Source of the DNA: COE1 sp045579665
GTDB lineage: Bacteria; Bacillota; Clostridia; Lachnospirales; Lachnospiraceae
DNA length: 45,167 nt
Direction: 5' to 3'
Assembly: GCA_045579665.1 (NCBI GenBank)
Contig: JAZNMO010000170.1
Span: forward strand, 1-45,167
Part shown: piece by piece, positions 8,507 to 16,754 of the stretch
Layout of the letters: each line of letters starts with the position of its first letter
Numbering within the stretch: position 1 is the stretch's first letter
The notes under the pieces: model-generated
Told to the model about the DNA's origin: nothing
The model's input: the letters and a program-made list of their open reading frames with translations, nothing else
Databases searched by the model: none
Program-made: the position numbers and the translations under genes

Positions 8507-10288
8507 CTAATCCATTGATATATGCTTTCTGCTTAGCTCTTCCAACGCTTTTTTACCCTCGATAACCTTATTAAGCGCTGTAATATCTACTCCCATTCTT
8601 GATGAGTAATATTCAAAGCTGTTACGTTTTACGCTGACTAATATATCATGAAAAGCTTTCTCCCTCTCCTGGTCGCTCTCAAGCTGTTCAAGCTTTGTTG
8701 TAAACAGGGAAGCAGCTTCGCTTTGCTCCTTTTCATCCGCAAACATATTAATTATGCCCGCAGGATTAAAACAATTATTCTCGATATCCGCAAACATCCT
8801 CTCAGCTACCTTCATATATAAGTCTATTGTGAAGTCAGCAGGCGATATATACTGCTTAATCTTCGGATACAGCTGCGGATAATCTGTAATCCATGTAAGA
8901 AGAAGCCTCTGTGCCTTCTTCACATTCTCTTCAGGCGTATTCTTAGTCTGAATCCCTGACTTCGGTCTCTCAGGAACCACCGCATAGCCGCCAGTCTTGG
9001 CCGCCGTATTCACCACCAGCTTCCTCAGATTATCAAAGCCGATATGATACTTGTCCGCAACCGCTGTGATATAATTCTCACGCTCTACATCCTCTGCAAA
9101 CTCACACAGCTTTCTTGCTATCTGATTGTGAAAATTCGTCTTCTCCTCCGGGTCATTCATATTGAAATCCCGCTCCAGCATACGAATCTCAAACATAAAG
9201 GAATTCTCTGCATGATTAATCCTATCCTGAAATGCTTCCTTACCAAGATTCTTCATAAATTCATCCGGGTCCTTATAAGGCGACATGTCGATTATCTTAC
9301 CAGATAATCCCGCATCCTTCAATATCCTAATTGCTCGAAGGGCCGCCTTTACTCCTGCACCGTCACTGTCATATGCCAGCAGAACATCCTTGGTATATTT
9401 CTTAATGAGATTGGCTTGTCCCGGTGTAAATGCTGTACCAAGAGACGCAACCGCCTGCGTAAAGCCTGCCTGATGCATACTGATAACATCCATATAACCC
9501 TCACACAAAATAATATTCCCTGTGCGGGCGGTTCTTGCATAATTCATACCATAGAGATTCCTGCTCTTATCAAAAATCTCTGTCTCCGGTGAATTCAGAT
9601 ACTTAGGCCCACCATCAGTATCTCCCATAATTCGTCCACCAAAACCAATCACTCTATGATTAATATCCTGAATCGGAAACATCACTCTGTTCCAAAACTG
9701 TGTCGTTGTGCCTCGACGCTCGTCCATTTTAGCAAGTCCAACGTCACGAATCAAGTCCTCCGTAAATCCCTTGCTCTTTAGATAGGCAATCAATGCCTCT
9801 CCCTTTATTGGTGCATAGCCAAGACCAAAGTTCTTACGAACCTCCTCGCTCAGCTGGCGCCTGTCCAAATATTCCTTTGCCTTCGCACCATGCTCGGAAC
9901 GAAGCTGATAGAAATAGAACTTCGCAGCCTCTTTATTCACCTCTAAGAGTCTCTGACGTCTGGTCTCGCGCTTCTTTGCTTCCTCGGAATACTCCACCTC
10001 CGGCAATGCAACTCCTGCCTTCTCAGCAAGATACTTAATTGCCTCGGGGAAGGTATAGTTTTCATGTTTCATCACAAAAGTGACAACATTACCGCCCTCA
10101 CCACAACCAAAGCATTTATAAATCTGTCTGCTCCTATTTACCGAGAAAGACGGTGTCTTCTCACTATGGAACGGACAACAGCAGATATAATTACTTCCTC
10201 GCTTCTGCAGTCCAACATAACCGGAAATAATATCTACAATATCATTCTTTTGTCTAATCTCTTCTACTAACTCTTCCGGATAATACAT
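8507..10288 (-). CDS. dnaG: DNA primase
   Basis: DnaG makes RNA primers at the replication fork. The 593-aa protein starts with a CHC2 zinc finger (CPFHSEKTPSF with CFGCGEGG; ligands Cys38, His41, Cys59, Cys62), followed by the primase core and the TOPRIM metal site (LCEGYMD and YDSDGAG at about 260-310). The C-terminal region of about 150 residues fits the helicase-binding domain. AGAGG lies 7 nt before the ATG. On the transcript it follows dgt, from which it is separated by a 145-nt structured element (10310-10454). Confidence 0.97.
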   Translation of the reverse strand: MYYPEELVEEIRQKNDIVDIISGYVGLQKRGSNYICCCPFHSEKTPSFSVNRSRQIYKCFGCGEGGNVVTFVMKHENYTFPEAIKYLAEKAGVALPEVEYSEEAKKRETRRQRLLEVNKEAAKFYFYQLRSEHGAKAKEYLDRRQLSEEVRKNFGLGYAPIKGEALIAYLKSKGFTEDLIRDVGLAKMDERRGTTTQFWNRVMFPIQDINHRVIGFGGRIMGDTDGGPKYLNSPETEIFDKSRNLYGMNYARTARTGNIILCEGYMDVISMHQAGFTQAVASLGTAFTPGQANLIKKYTKDVLLAYDSDGAGVKAALRAIRILKDAGLSGKIIDMSPYKDPDEFMKNLGKEAFQDRINHAENSFMFEIRMLERDFNMNDPEEKTNFHNQIARKLCEFAEDVERENYITAVADKYHIGFDNLRKLVVNTAAKTGGYAVVPERPKSGIQTKNTPEENVKKAQRLLLTWITDYPQLYPKIKQYISPADFTIDLYMKVAERMFADIENNCFNPAGIINMFADEKEQSEAASLFTTKLEQLESDQEREKAFHDILVSVKRNSFEYYSSRMGVDITALNKVIEGKKALEELSRKHISMD

Positions 10289-10309
10289 CCTAAAACCTCT
10301 TTCTTATTC

Positions 10310-10454
10310 TTAATTCAGAGCCCATTCGCAAAATCGCTTCTTCGAAGCTTTCCTTTTGCTTATGTGGGCTTCTCGCCCTATAGATTTATCAAAATGTCTC
10401 TCATTCAGCAAGCTGATTCGCGACATTTCATAAATCTGCATGGCTCTGAATTAA
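10310..10454 (-). repeat. 145-nt three-armed inverted-repeat element between dgt and dnaG
   Basis: TTAATTCAGAGCC (10310-10322) and GGCTCTGAATTAA (10442-10454) are perfect 13-nt inverted repeats. Inside are two further arms. One pairs CCCA..GCAAAA with TTTTGC..GTGGG (10321-10368) with an inner GCTTC/GAAGC hairpin at 10336-10348. The other pairs AGATTTAT, AAATGTC and TCAGC (10382-10409) with GCTGA, GACATTT and ATAAATCT (10412-10437). Together they form a cloverleaf. The right end overlaps the dgt stop codon, and TTAA lies at both tips. It could be a MITE-like insertion or a structured RNA within the operon mRNA. Confidence 0.75.
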
Positions 10455-11455
10455 CCCATCCAGAACTTTGGTACATACAGCTCATCGTACAGTGCAATCG
10501 CATATCTGTCCGTCATGGAGCTGATATAATCACAAACCACCTGCTCTCTTGGCTCGCCTCCCAAGCCTAATTCCAAGAAAAACCTCGGTAATTCGTTTGT
10601 ATGTGTCATAAAATGCTCATATAAGGTCTTCACAAGGCTGACCGCCTTATCCTCCTCTGCCTTGGCAATCGGATTACTATATACCTTATCAAACATAAAC
10701 TGTCTCAAATCACGCATGGCACGCTCAACCTCATCAGACAACCGCACATCGTCTGTGTCCTTACTGGTCACGACCATATCATGTATAAAGGCATTGAGTC
10801 TTTCCCGTGGTGTATATCCAATCACCTCTCCAATCTCTCTTGGTACATCAGACTCCTTCAGAATCCCCGCACGTACCGCATCATCCATATCATGATATGT
10901 GTAAGCTATCTTGTCTGAATAGCGAACCACCTTGCCCTCAAGTGTCTCAGGCATACTGGAGGTTTGATGATTACGAATGCCATCTCTTACCTCCCACGTA
11001 AGATTCAGCCCCTCGCCTTCCTTTTCCAACAAATCCACCTGTCGTACACTCTGCTCATTGTGTTCAAATCCAAAAGGACATACCTCAGCCAATGCCCGCT
11101 CGCCGGCATGCCCAAAGGGTGTATGACCTAAATCATGCCCCAGTGCGATTGCCTCCACCAGGTCTTCATTCAGTCTTAAAGCCTTGGCTATGGTTCTGGC
11201 ATTCTGGGATACCTCTAGTGTATGTGTCAATCGTGTCCTATAATGGTCTCCCTCGGGAGATAGAAACACCTGCGTTTTATCCTTCAAGCGCCTAAATGCC
11301 TTAGAATGCAGTATTCTATCTCTGTCTCTTTGAAATACCGGACGAATGTCGCACTCCACCTCCGGCTTTAATCTTCCCTTCGAGTTCATACTAAGTGTTG
11401 CATAGGGACTTAAATAGTCCGTTTCCATTAATTCTAAAGTTTCACGAATTGTCAT
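10451..11455 (-). CDS. dgt: dGTP triphosphohydrolase-like HD-domain protein
   Basis: Members of this family remove triphosphate from dNTPs and help set nucleotide pools. The 334-aa protein shows the HD signature: HSKAFRRLKDKTQVF (about 49-63), RTRLTHTLEVSQ, and ALGHDLGHTPFGHAGE, which supply the metal-binding His and Asp residues. It matches the short deoxyguanosinetriphosphate triphosphohydrolase-like proteins of Gram-positives. I chose the ATG at 11455, 12 nt after AGGAGG; a TTG at 11482 has no ribosome binding site. It is the first gene of the dgt-dnaG-rpoD-trmK-nif3 run, and the preceding terminator (11481-11511) isolates it from the chemotaxis gene. Confidence 0.92.
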   Translation of the reverse strand: MTIRETLELMETDYLSPYATLSMNSKGRLKPEVECDIRPVFQRDRDRILHSKAFRRLKDKTQVFLSPEGDHYRTRLTHTLEVSQNARTIAKALRLNEDLVEAIALGHDLGHTPFGHAGERALAEVCPFGFEHNEQSVRQVDLLEKEGEGLNLTWEVRDGIRNHQTSSMPETLEGKVVRYSDKIAYTYHDMDDAVRAGILKESDVPREIGEVIGYTPRERLNAFIHDMVVTSKDTDDVRLSDEVERAMRDLRQFMFDKVYSNPIAKAEEDKAVSLVKTLYEHFMTHTNELPRFFLELGLGGEPREQVVCDYISSMTDRYAIALYDELYVPKFWMG

Positions 11456-11480
11456 GTGGCAGTCTTGCCTCCTGTTATTC

Positions 11481-11511
11481 AAAAAAGTACCTTCGATATG
11501 CTCGAAGGTAC
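11481..11511 (-). terminator. Intrinsic terminator after the chemotaxis gene
   Basis: On the minus strand GTACCTTCGA, a five-base loop and TCGAAGGTAC form a perfect 10-bp stem followed by TTTTTT. It ends the MCP transcript just before the dgt ribosome binding site. Confidence 0.9.
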
Positions 11512-11573
11512 AAAATGAACACTCTCTATTATTAATATTCTGCGCGAAAGTGTGAATTCCTTTTTATTTTTTC

Positions 11574-13301
11574 CTACAATTTCACAAAGATATCCGTCTG
11601 CGCTTTCAGCTGCTTTGCCACTTCCTTATTGTGATTCATTTCATCATGAATACCTTCGATTTCCTTTACCAAATCATTTGTATTCATTGCTGCTGTAGCC
11701 ACAGCATTGGTACTCTCCTCAATGGCAGAAGCGATACCGTTAATCGCATCTACGATTTCGTGTACCAGCTGGCGTAGATTACCGGACATACCGTTGAACT
11801 GCTCTACAATCTCGTTTACGTGGGTTGCATCCTCTTTATACTGCTGACCACTGGAAACAAATCCATCATAATCCGGTAATACCGTTTCATTAATATAGTC
11901 AACAATCGTATTAGAGTTCTCAATAAGCTCTCTAACCGCCACTGTTACCAGATTGTTGATGTTCTGAATGTTACTTGCGGTCTCACGGCTTGAATCAGCA
12001 AGCTGTCTGATTTCATCAGCAACTACTGCAAATCCCTTACCTGCTTCACCGGCTCTTGCTGCCTCGATAGAAGCATTTAATGCAAGCAGATTTGTCTGCG
12101 ATGAAATACTAAGAATCTCGTTGGTTAATCCGTTAATCTGCTCAACACTCTTAGAATCTTCAATCGCCTTCTTCAAAGCTGATAAAATGCCTTCCATAAC
12201 CTGTGTTGTGTTATTCTTATTCTCAATCGCAGTCTGTTCAAGTTCAATTGCACGCTTCTGCATTTCTACCGAATAGCTCGCAAGCTCTTCTGATTCTGTA
12301 GCAAGGTCTTTCGCATTATCTCCTACAACTCCTGCATTTTCATTTACATTAGAAGCTGTTGCTGCTACCTCCTGCATAGAAGCAGAAAGCTCCTCCATCG
12401 TTGCCGATACATCACAAGAGCTTGAATTTGCTGCTTCCACCGCATTACCTACATGCGCTACGATTTCGTCCATTTCCTGTGAACTCATTGTAATATTTAC
12501 AGTAATTTCCTGCAATCTTGTAATAAAGGCGTTGATTGCATCTGCCATTTTACCAATCTCATCCTTGCCGCTTACATCCACTCTTCTGGTGAGGTCGCCC
12601 TGTCCGGCTTCAATATCAGCTACAATACTCTGCAATGTTACGCTTGTTTTATTTAATGGTTTTATAATACCGTTAAAGCAAACAATTAAACTAAGAACAC
12701 CTATAGCCAACGAAACCAAGAGCATTGTTGTACTAGAGGACGCTGCCAAACGATACATCGCTTCATTATTCAATATTGCATCTGCCATTCCTTCTTCATT
12801 CACAAGAATCATCTCTTCAAGAAGAACATCTACCTCCTCTGTCTTAGCCGTCAACTGTGAATTGGCAATTTCAATTGCCTCGGTGTCATTGTTTGAACTG
12901 CTTAATGTTAAAATCTCTGTCAAAACAGTTAAACATTCGTCCATCTTTGCCTGAAATGCCTGATATTCCTCTGTTTCCTTACCGGGATGTAGCATCTTCT
13001 CATACTCTGCTAAAACACTTTGCATTTCATTGTAAACATCATCTAACTCTGTCTCCAATGCTTTCATAGTCGCATCATCCGGTGCTACACAGTGTGCATA
13101 TGCAATTCTTTGTAAATCTGCAAACGCCTCCGATACCTCTCCCAGCTGTTCAATACTCACCACATAATCACCAGAGATTGCTTCACTGGCATCCATCATA
13201 TTGGTAGTACCTATCTGCGATACCATACAGGACACAACTACTAATGCAATAAGCAAAAATATAGGGACCATAACTTTGATTTTTACACTAATATTTTTCA
13301 T
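11574..13301 (-). CDS. Methyl-accepting chemotaxis protein
   Basis: This is a 575-aa transmembrane sensor that would signal to CheA/CheW. It has an N-terminal membrane helix (about 10-30), a mostly helical extracellular four-helix-bundle-type sensor (about 35-185), a second membrane helix (about 190-212), a HAMP linker starting at IIKPL, and a long helical signalling domain with the hairpin-tip core EIRQLADSSRETASNIQ and GKGFAVVADE. No CheA, CheW or flagellar gene is in the window. It lies downstream of the MotA/MotB-like pair but is cut off from it by a strong terminator. The ligand cannot be inferred. Confidence 0.93.
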   Translation of the reverse strand: MKNISVKIKVMVPIFLLIALVVVSCMVSQIGTTNMMDASEAISGDYVVSIEQLGEVSEAFADLQRIAYAHCVAPDDATMKALETELDDVYNEMQSVLAEYEKMLHPGKETEEYQAFQAKMDECLTVLTEILTLSSSNNDTEAIEIANSQLTAKTEEVDVLLEEMILVNEEGMADAILNNEAMYRLAASSSTTMLLVSLAIGVLSLIVCFNGIIKPLNKTSVTLQSIVADIEAGQGDLTRRVDVSGKDEIGKMADAINAFITRLQEITVNITMSSQEMDEIVAHVGNAVEAANSSSCDVSATMEELSASMQEVAATASNVNENAGVVGDNAKDLATESEELASYSVEMQKRAIELEQTAIENKNNTTQVMEGILSALKKAIEDSKSVEQINGLTNEILSISSQTNLLALNASIEAARAGEAGKGFAVVADEIRQLADSSRETASNIQNINNLVTVAVRELIENSNTIVDYINETVLPDYDGFVSSGQQYKEDATHVNEIVEQFNGMSGNLRQLVHEIVDAINGIASAIEESTNAVATAAMNTNDLVKEIEGIHDEMNHNKEVAKQLKAQTDIFVKL

Positions 13302-13410
13302 ACCTTAACATCATCCTTTCTAATAACCTACTTTTTATTATAATTACAATTTTATAATTTGTATATACTTTTCTGATATTTTATACTATTTTCTCACAAT
13401 TTATCCAATC

Positions 13411-13438
13411 AAAAAAGTCGTCTTTCGACGACTTTTTT
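13411..13438. terminator. Intrinsic terminator after the MotA/MotB-like pair
   Basis: AAAAAAGTCGTC, a TTTC loop and GACGACTTTTTT make a perfect 12-bp inverted repeat with A and T tracts on both sides. It can work in both directions; it follows the minus-strand MotB-like gene. Confidence 0.9.
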
Positions 13439-13446
13439 CTTCCCAT

Positions 13447-14220
13447 TTATTCATTCATAATCAGCAGCATCTCATCAATCATATCTTCATCTTTTAATCT
13501 GAATTTCACTTCTACTCGTCTGGATGCCTCCATATTTACAGTTCCATCCTCGTTATAAATCGGATTACTATAAGAGCGCCCATTAGCAGTTACAAGCTCT
13601 CTAAGCTCATGAATATCCATTGTCGGCAGCACATTACTTTCATCAGCAAGGCAGAAGGATGCCACTGCAAATGCTCGCTTTTGAGACAACTCCAAATTGG
13701 CAATATAACTTCCTTTTGTATCTGTATGGCCTTCTATCATAACCTCTCCGATATAATCCTTATACTCTGTCCCTAATAACACATGAAAATACCTTGGTAG
13801 AAATTCCTTCAAAAAAGCTTCTCCCTCTGGTTTTAATTCATGCTGATTATAATCAAATAAGACTCCTGCATCAAAAGTGATAGAACCAGTCTTTGAATCC
13901 ACTGCAATCTTCAAGTTGGTCTGCTCAAACTCTTCCTTTAAGCTTTCTACCACATCTCCTCGAATGCCAATCAACTTATCTAACTGTTCCTGCTGTTCTT
14001 CCATTACGGCCTGCTGTCTTGCAACAAGCTCCTGCTGTTCCTCTACAATCTGTTGCTGCTGCGCTAATTCCTGTTCCTTTTGCTCGTACTGTTTCTTTGA
14101 CTGCAGCATAGTAAATGAAATAATCAGCACAAAAATCAAAAGCAATGCCGCCATCATATCCGAATAGGAAAGCCAATATGAAATTTCTTCATCTTCTACT
14201 CTATTCCTTCTGTATGCCAT
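13447..14220 (-). CDS. MotB/OmpA-like protein with peptidoglycan-binding domain
   Basis: The 257-aa protein has one N-terminal membrane helix (about 18-40) with the short plug motif SYWLSYSDMMAALLLIFVLI; Asp21 is the likely ion-binding residue. A glutamine- and glutamate-rich coiled coil (about 45-85) follows, then an OmpA/MotB domain with GHTDTKGSYIANLELSQKRA and the arginine-containing SRRVEVKF. This is the architecture of stator B subunits that anchor to peptidoglycan. The start lies 8 nt after GAGG and overlaps the end of the MotA-like gene by 20 nt, so the two are made together. With no flagellar genes nearby it may power a non-flagellar process. Confidence 0.85.
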   Translation of the reverse strand: MAYRRNRVEDEEISYWLSYSDMMAALLLIFVLIISFTMLQSKKQYEQKEQELAQQQQIVEEQQELVARQQAVMEEQQEQLDKLIGIRGDVVESLKEEFEQTNLKIAVDSKTGSITFDAGVLFDYNQHELKPEGEAFLKEFLPRYFHVLLGTEYKDYIGEVMIEGHTDTKGSYIANLELSQKRAFAVASFCLADESNVLPTMDIHELRELVTANGRSYSNPIYNEDGTVNMEASRRVEVKFRLKDEDMIDEMLLIMNE

Positions 14221-15028
14221 CTGTTGTTCCTCTTACCTTCTGTGCGACCAGTGCCGCTATGCTTCGCATTTCATCCAATAACTGCTTTTGATACGCAAGA
14301 AGCATATTGATACCATCATTCTGATTATCCGGAATGACATATCGTTGATGTACATCCAAAAAATAATCTACCGCACGGTTGGCATCCTCCAGCTTGCGCT
14401 TATATACATAATGAAAACACAACGAAAATACCATACCATAAATAGAAGTATGAAAAGCAACCTTAATTCCTTCCATCAGAGGACCAATACTGTCGGAAAT
14501 CTCCTGCGCAGTTCCCGTACTAAAGCTTTGCAGACCAAAGGACAAGCCTATAAACGTACCTAAGATTCCCAACCCTGTCATCGTTCCTGCGACCAGATTC
14601 ATCATGCTTCTATCAATCGCTTTATCTATTAAATCTCTATTAATATAATCCTCAATGCTACACCTGTATCCATTCTCAGCATGCAACGAAAGTCTCTTCA
14701 TTTCACGCTGATATTCTTTATATCTGCTATTCAATTTACCAACACCAAAATTAACTTCCTGCTCCCTATAGCGATTCCACAAAAATTCCTGCTCCCTGTC
14801 AAAATCTTCTTTTATCTGTCTAGACACGCTGTACAACCCCTGCATTATCTTATTCACATCTCGAAAGCACATAAAAGCATGCACAAAAATCAGCCCGACA
14901 ATTAAGAATAGTCCGGCATTTACGAGTATATTAGCCATATCTGTCATAGTCCAATAATTCAAATACAAACACAACATCACCATTGCAATATATACATAAA
15001 TCAACAATCTTTCATGTTTTCGCCTCAT
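14201..15028 (-). CDS. MotA/TolQ/ExbB-type proton channel subunit
   Basis: This 275-aa membrane protein is the probable A subunit partner of the MotB/OmpA-like protein. Two membrane helices lie near the N-terminus (about 8-27 and 32-53), then a charged cytoplasmic stretch, then two helices with the family motif TGLGILGTFIGLSFGL (about 150-165) and the segment IKVAFHTSIYGMVFSL. These match the conserved TM3-TM4 channel region. I chose the ATG at 15028 because AGGGAG lies just before it; a frame beginning at 15052 has no ribosome binding site. ZorA of Zorya defence is also from this family, but no ZorC, ZorD or ZorE-like gene is adjacent. Confidence 0.82.
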   Translation of the reverse strand: MRRKHERLLIYVYIAMVMLCLYLNYWTMTDMANILVNAGLFLIVGLIFVHAFMCFRDVNKIMQGLYSVSRQIKEDFDREQEFLWNRYREQEVNFGVGKLNSRYKEYQREMKRLSLHAENGYRCSIEDYINRDLIDKAIDRSMMNLVAGTMTGLGILGTFIGLSFGLQSFSTGTAQEISDSIGPLMEGIKVAFHTSIYGMVFSLCFHYVYKRKLEDANRAVDYFLDVHQRYVIPDNQNDGINMLLAYQKQLLDEMRSIAALVAQKVRGTTDGIQKE

Positions 15029-15120
15029 ATTTCTCCCTGCTTTCGTCATCATTTTACTATTATAAATTATATCATTCCCACAAATACATTAGCAACCTCT
15101 CTCCCCCGCAATCCAGACGC

Positions 15121-15147
15121 AAAAAGAACCACGCAACTGCGTGGTCC
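15121..15147 (-). terminator. Intrinsic terminator after the DUF1846 gene
   Basis: On the minus strand ACCACGCA, GT and TGCGTGGT form an 8-bp stem followed by TCTTTTTG, just beyond the DUF1846 stop codon. Confidence 0.88.
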
Positions 15148-15157
15148 CATGCAAAGC

Positions 15158-16636
15158 TTAGTAGCTAACTTTTTTATTCTCATACTGCGCTTCCATTGTC
15201 ATCTGAATGGATAAACGCTTCATCTGCTTCACATCTACCGGCGAAAGCATAACCGATGTATGCGCCTGACAGCCGGCAAGCTTAGGTAACTGTTCCAATG
15301 CAAGAGCTGCCTCCTTATGGTTTGCCGCACTGATTGATAATGCAATCAACACCTCATCTGTATGAAGACGTGGGTTACGGCTTCCCAGATATGCTGTCTT
15401 TAATCTCTGAATCGGCTCTAAAGATTCAGGTGCAATCACATCAATATCCTGGTCAATGCCTGCCAATGCCTTCAAAGCATTCAAAAGCATTGCTGAAGTA
15501 GCACCAAGTAATGTAGAAGTCTTACCTGTAATGATACGTCCATCTGCAAGCTCTATCGCTGCTGCAGGTGTCTTCTTTAACTCTGCAAGCTTACGTGCTG
15601 CCGGAACGACTGCTCTATCTGTCGGTGAAATACCTGCCTGATTCATAATCAGCTCAAGCTTATAAATCTCTTCCTCCTGATTATGGCCTTCTAATAAACC
15701 AGTCAGTGCAGCAAAATATCTTCTGATAATCTCCTGACGTGAAGCCGCCTGACAAGCCTCATCATCAGATATCGAGCAACCTACCATATTAACACCCATA
15801 TCCGTTGGTGACTGGTATGGGCTCTCCCCATAAATGCGCTCGAACATCGCTTTCAAAACAGGGAATATCTCAACATCACGATTGTAATTAACCGTTGAAA
15901 TACCGTACGCCTCCAAATGGAACGGATCAATCATATTCACATCATTTAAATCCGCTGTTGCCGCCTCATACGCCAAATTAATCGGATGCTTTAACGGAAT
16001 ATTCCAAATAGGGAATGTCTCAAACTTCGCATACCCTGCCCTAACACCTCTCTTATGCTCATGATACAGCTGAGAAAGACAGGTCGCCATCTTACCACTG
16101 CCCGGTCCCGGTGCTGTAATGACAACAAGCGGACGCGTTGTCTCAATATAATCATTCTTACCAAAGCCTTCATCACTAACAATATAACCAATATTATTCG
16201 GATAGCCCGGAATCACATAATGCGTATACACCTTGATACCAAGCTTAATTAATCTCTGCTTAAAGAAATCGGCACCCGTCTGACCTGAATACTGTGTAAT
16301 GACAACACTTCCCACATATAATCCCTTCTCCTCAAAAGAATTAATCAGACGAAGTACATCTACATCATAGGTAATACCAAGGTCACCTCGAATCTTATTC
16401 TTCTCAATATCCAATGCGCTGATTACGATAACAATCTCTGCCTGCTCTGAAAGCTGCATCAATAGCTGAAGCTTTGAATCAGGTTCAAATCCCGGCAATA
16501 CTCTTGATGCATGGTAATCATCAAAAAGCTTTCCGCCAAATTCCAAATAAAGCTTGTCTCCGAATTTATTAATTCTCTCCCGGATATTTCTTGACTGTGT
16601 TTCTAAATATTTATCGTTATCGAAACCGATTTTCAT
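15158..16636 (-). CDS. DUF1846 family protein
   Basis: The 492-aa protein matches the DUF1846 family, conserved in many Clostridia and some Bacilli. Recognisable stretches include MKIGFDNDKYLETQSRNIRE at the start, RVLPGFEPDSK, and VVITAPGPGSGKMATCLSQL (about 170-189), a glycine-rich loop resembling a nucleotide-binding P-loop. No signal peptide or membrane helix is seen. Its biochemical function has not been established as far as I know. AAGG lies 8-9 nt before the ATG, and the gene has its own terminator and about 120 nt of upstream space, so it is probably expressed alone. Confidence 0.88.
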   Translation of the reverse strand: MKIGFDNDKYLETQSRNIRERINKFGDKLYLEFGGKLFDDYHASRVLPGFEPDSKLQLLMQLSEQAEIVIVISALDIEKNKIRGDLGITYDVDVLRLINSFEEKGLYVGSVVITQYSGQTGADFFKQRLIKLGIKVYTHYVIPGYPNNIGYIVSDEGFGKNDYIETTRPLVVITAPGPGSGKMATCLSQLYHEHKRGVRAGYAKFETFPIWNIPLKHPINLAYEAATADLNDVNMIDPFHLEAYGISTVNYNRDVEIFPVLKAMFERIYGESPYQSPTDMGVNMVGCSISDDEACQAASRQEIIRRYFAALTGLLEGHNQEEEIYKLELIMNQAGISPTDRAVVPAARKLAELKKTPAAAIELADGRIITGKTSTLLGATSAMLLNALKALAGIDQDIDVIAPESLEPIQRLKTAYLGSRNPRLHTDEVLIALSISAANHKEAALALEQLPKLAGCQAHTSVMLSPVDVKQMKRLSIQMTMEAQYENKKVSY

Positions 16637-16754
16637 AAAACTGACCTTGCCTTTCTTTACTTCTATCCCATGATTATACTAAACAGACTTTTATCTTTCC
16701 ATAGTTTTGTGTAAAAAAAATTGCACAATTTCTCGACCAAATTCTACCTTTTAT

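Noticed and set aside
13447..15028. Zorya anti-phage system based on the MotA/MotB-like pair
   Set aside because: ZorA/ZorB-like architecture is present, but the neighbours are a chemoreceptor and DUF1846; no ZorC, helicase ZorD or nuclease ZorE is adjacent, and the A subunit lacks the long helical tail expected of ZorA.
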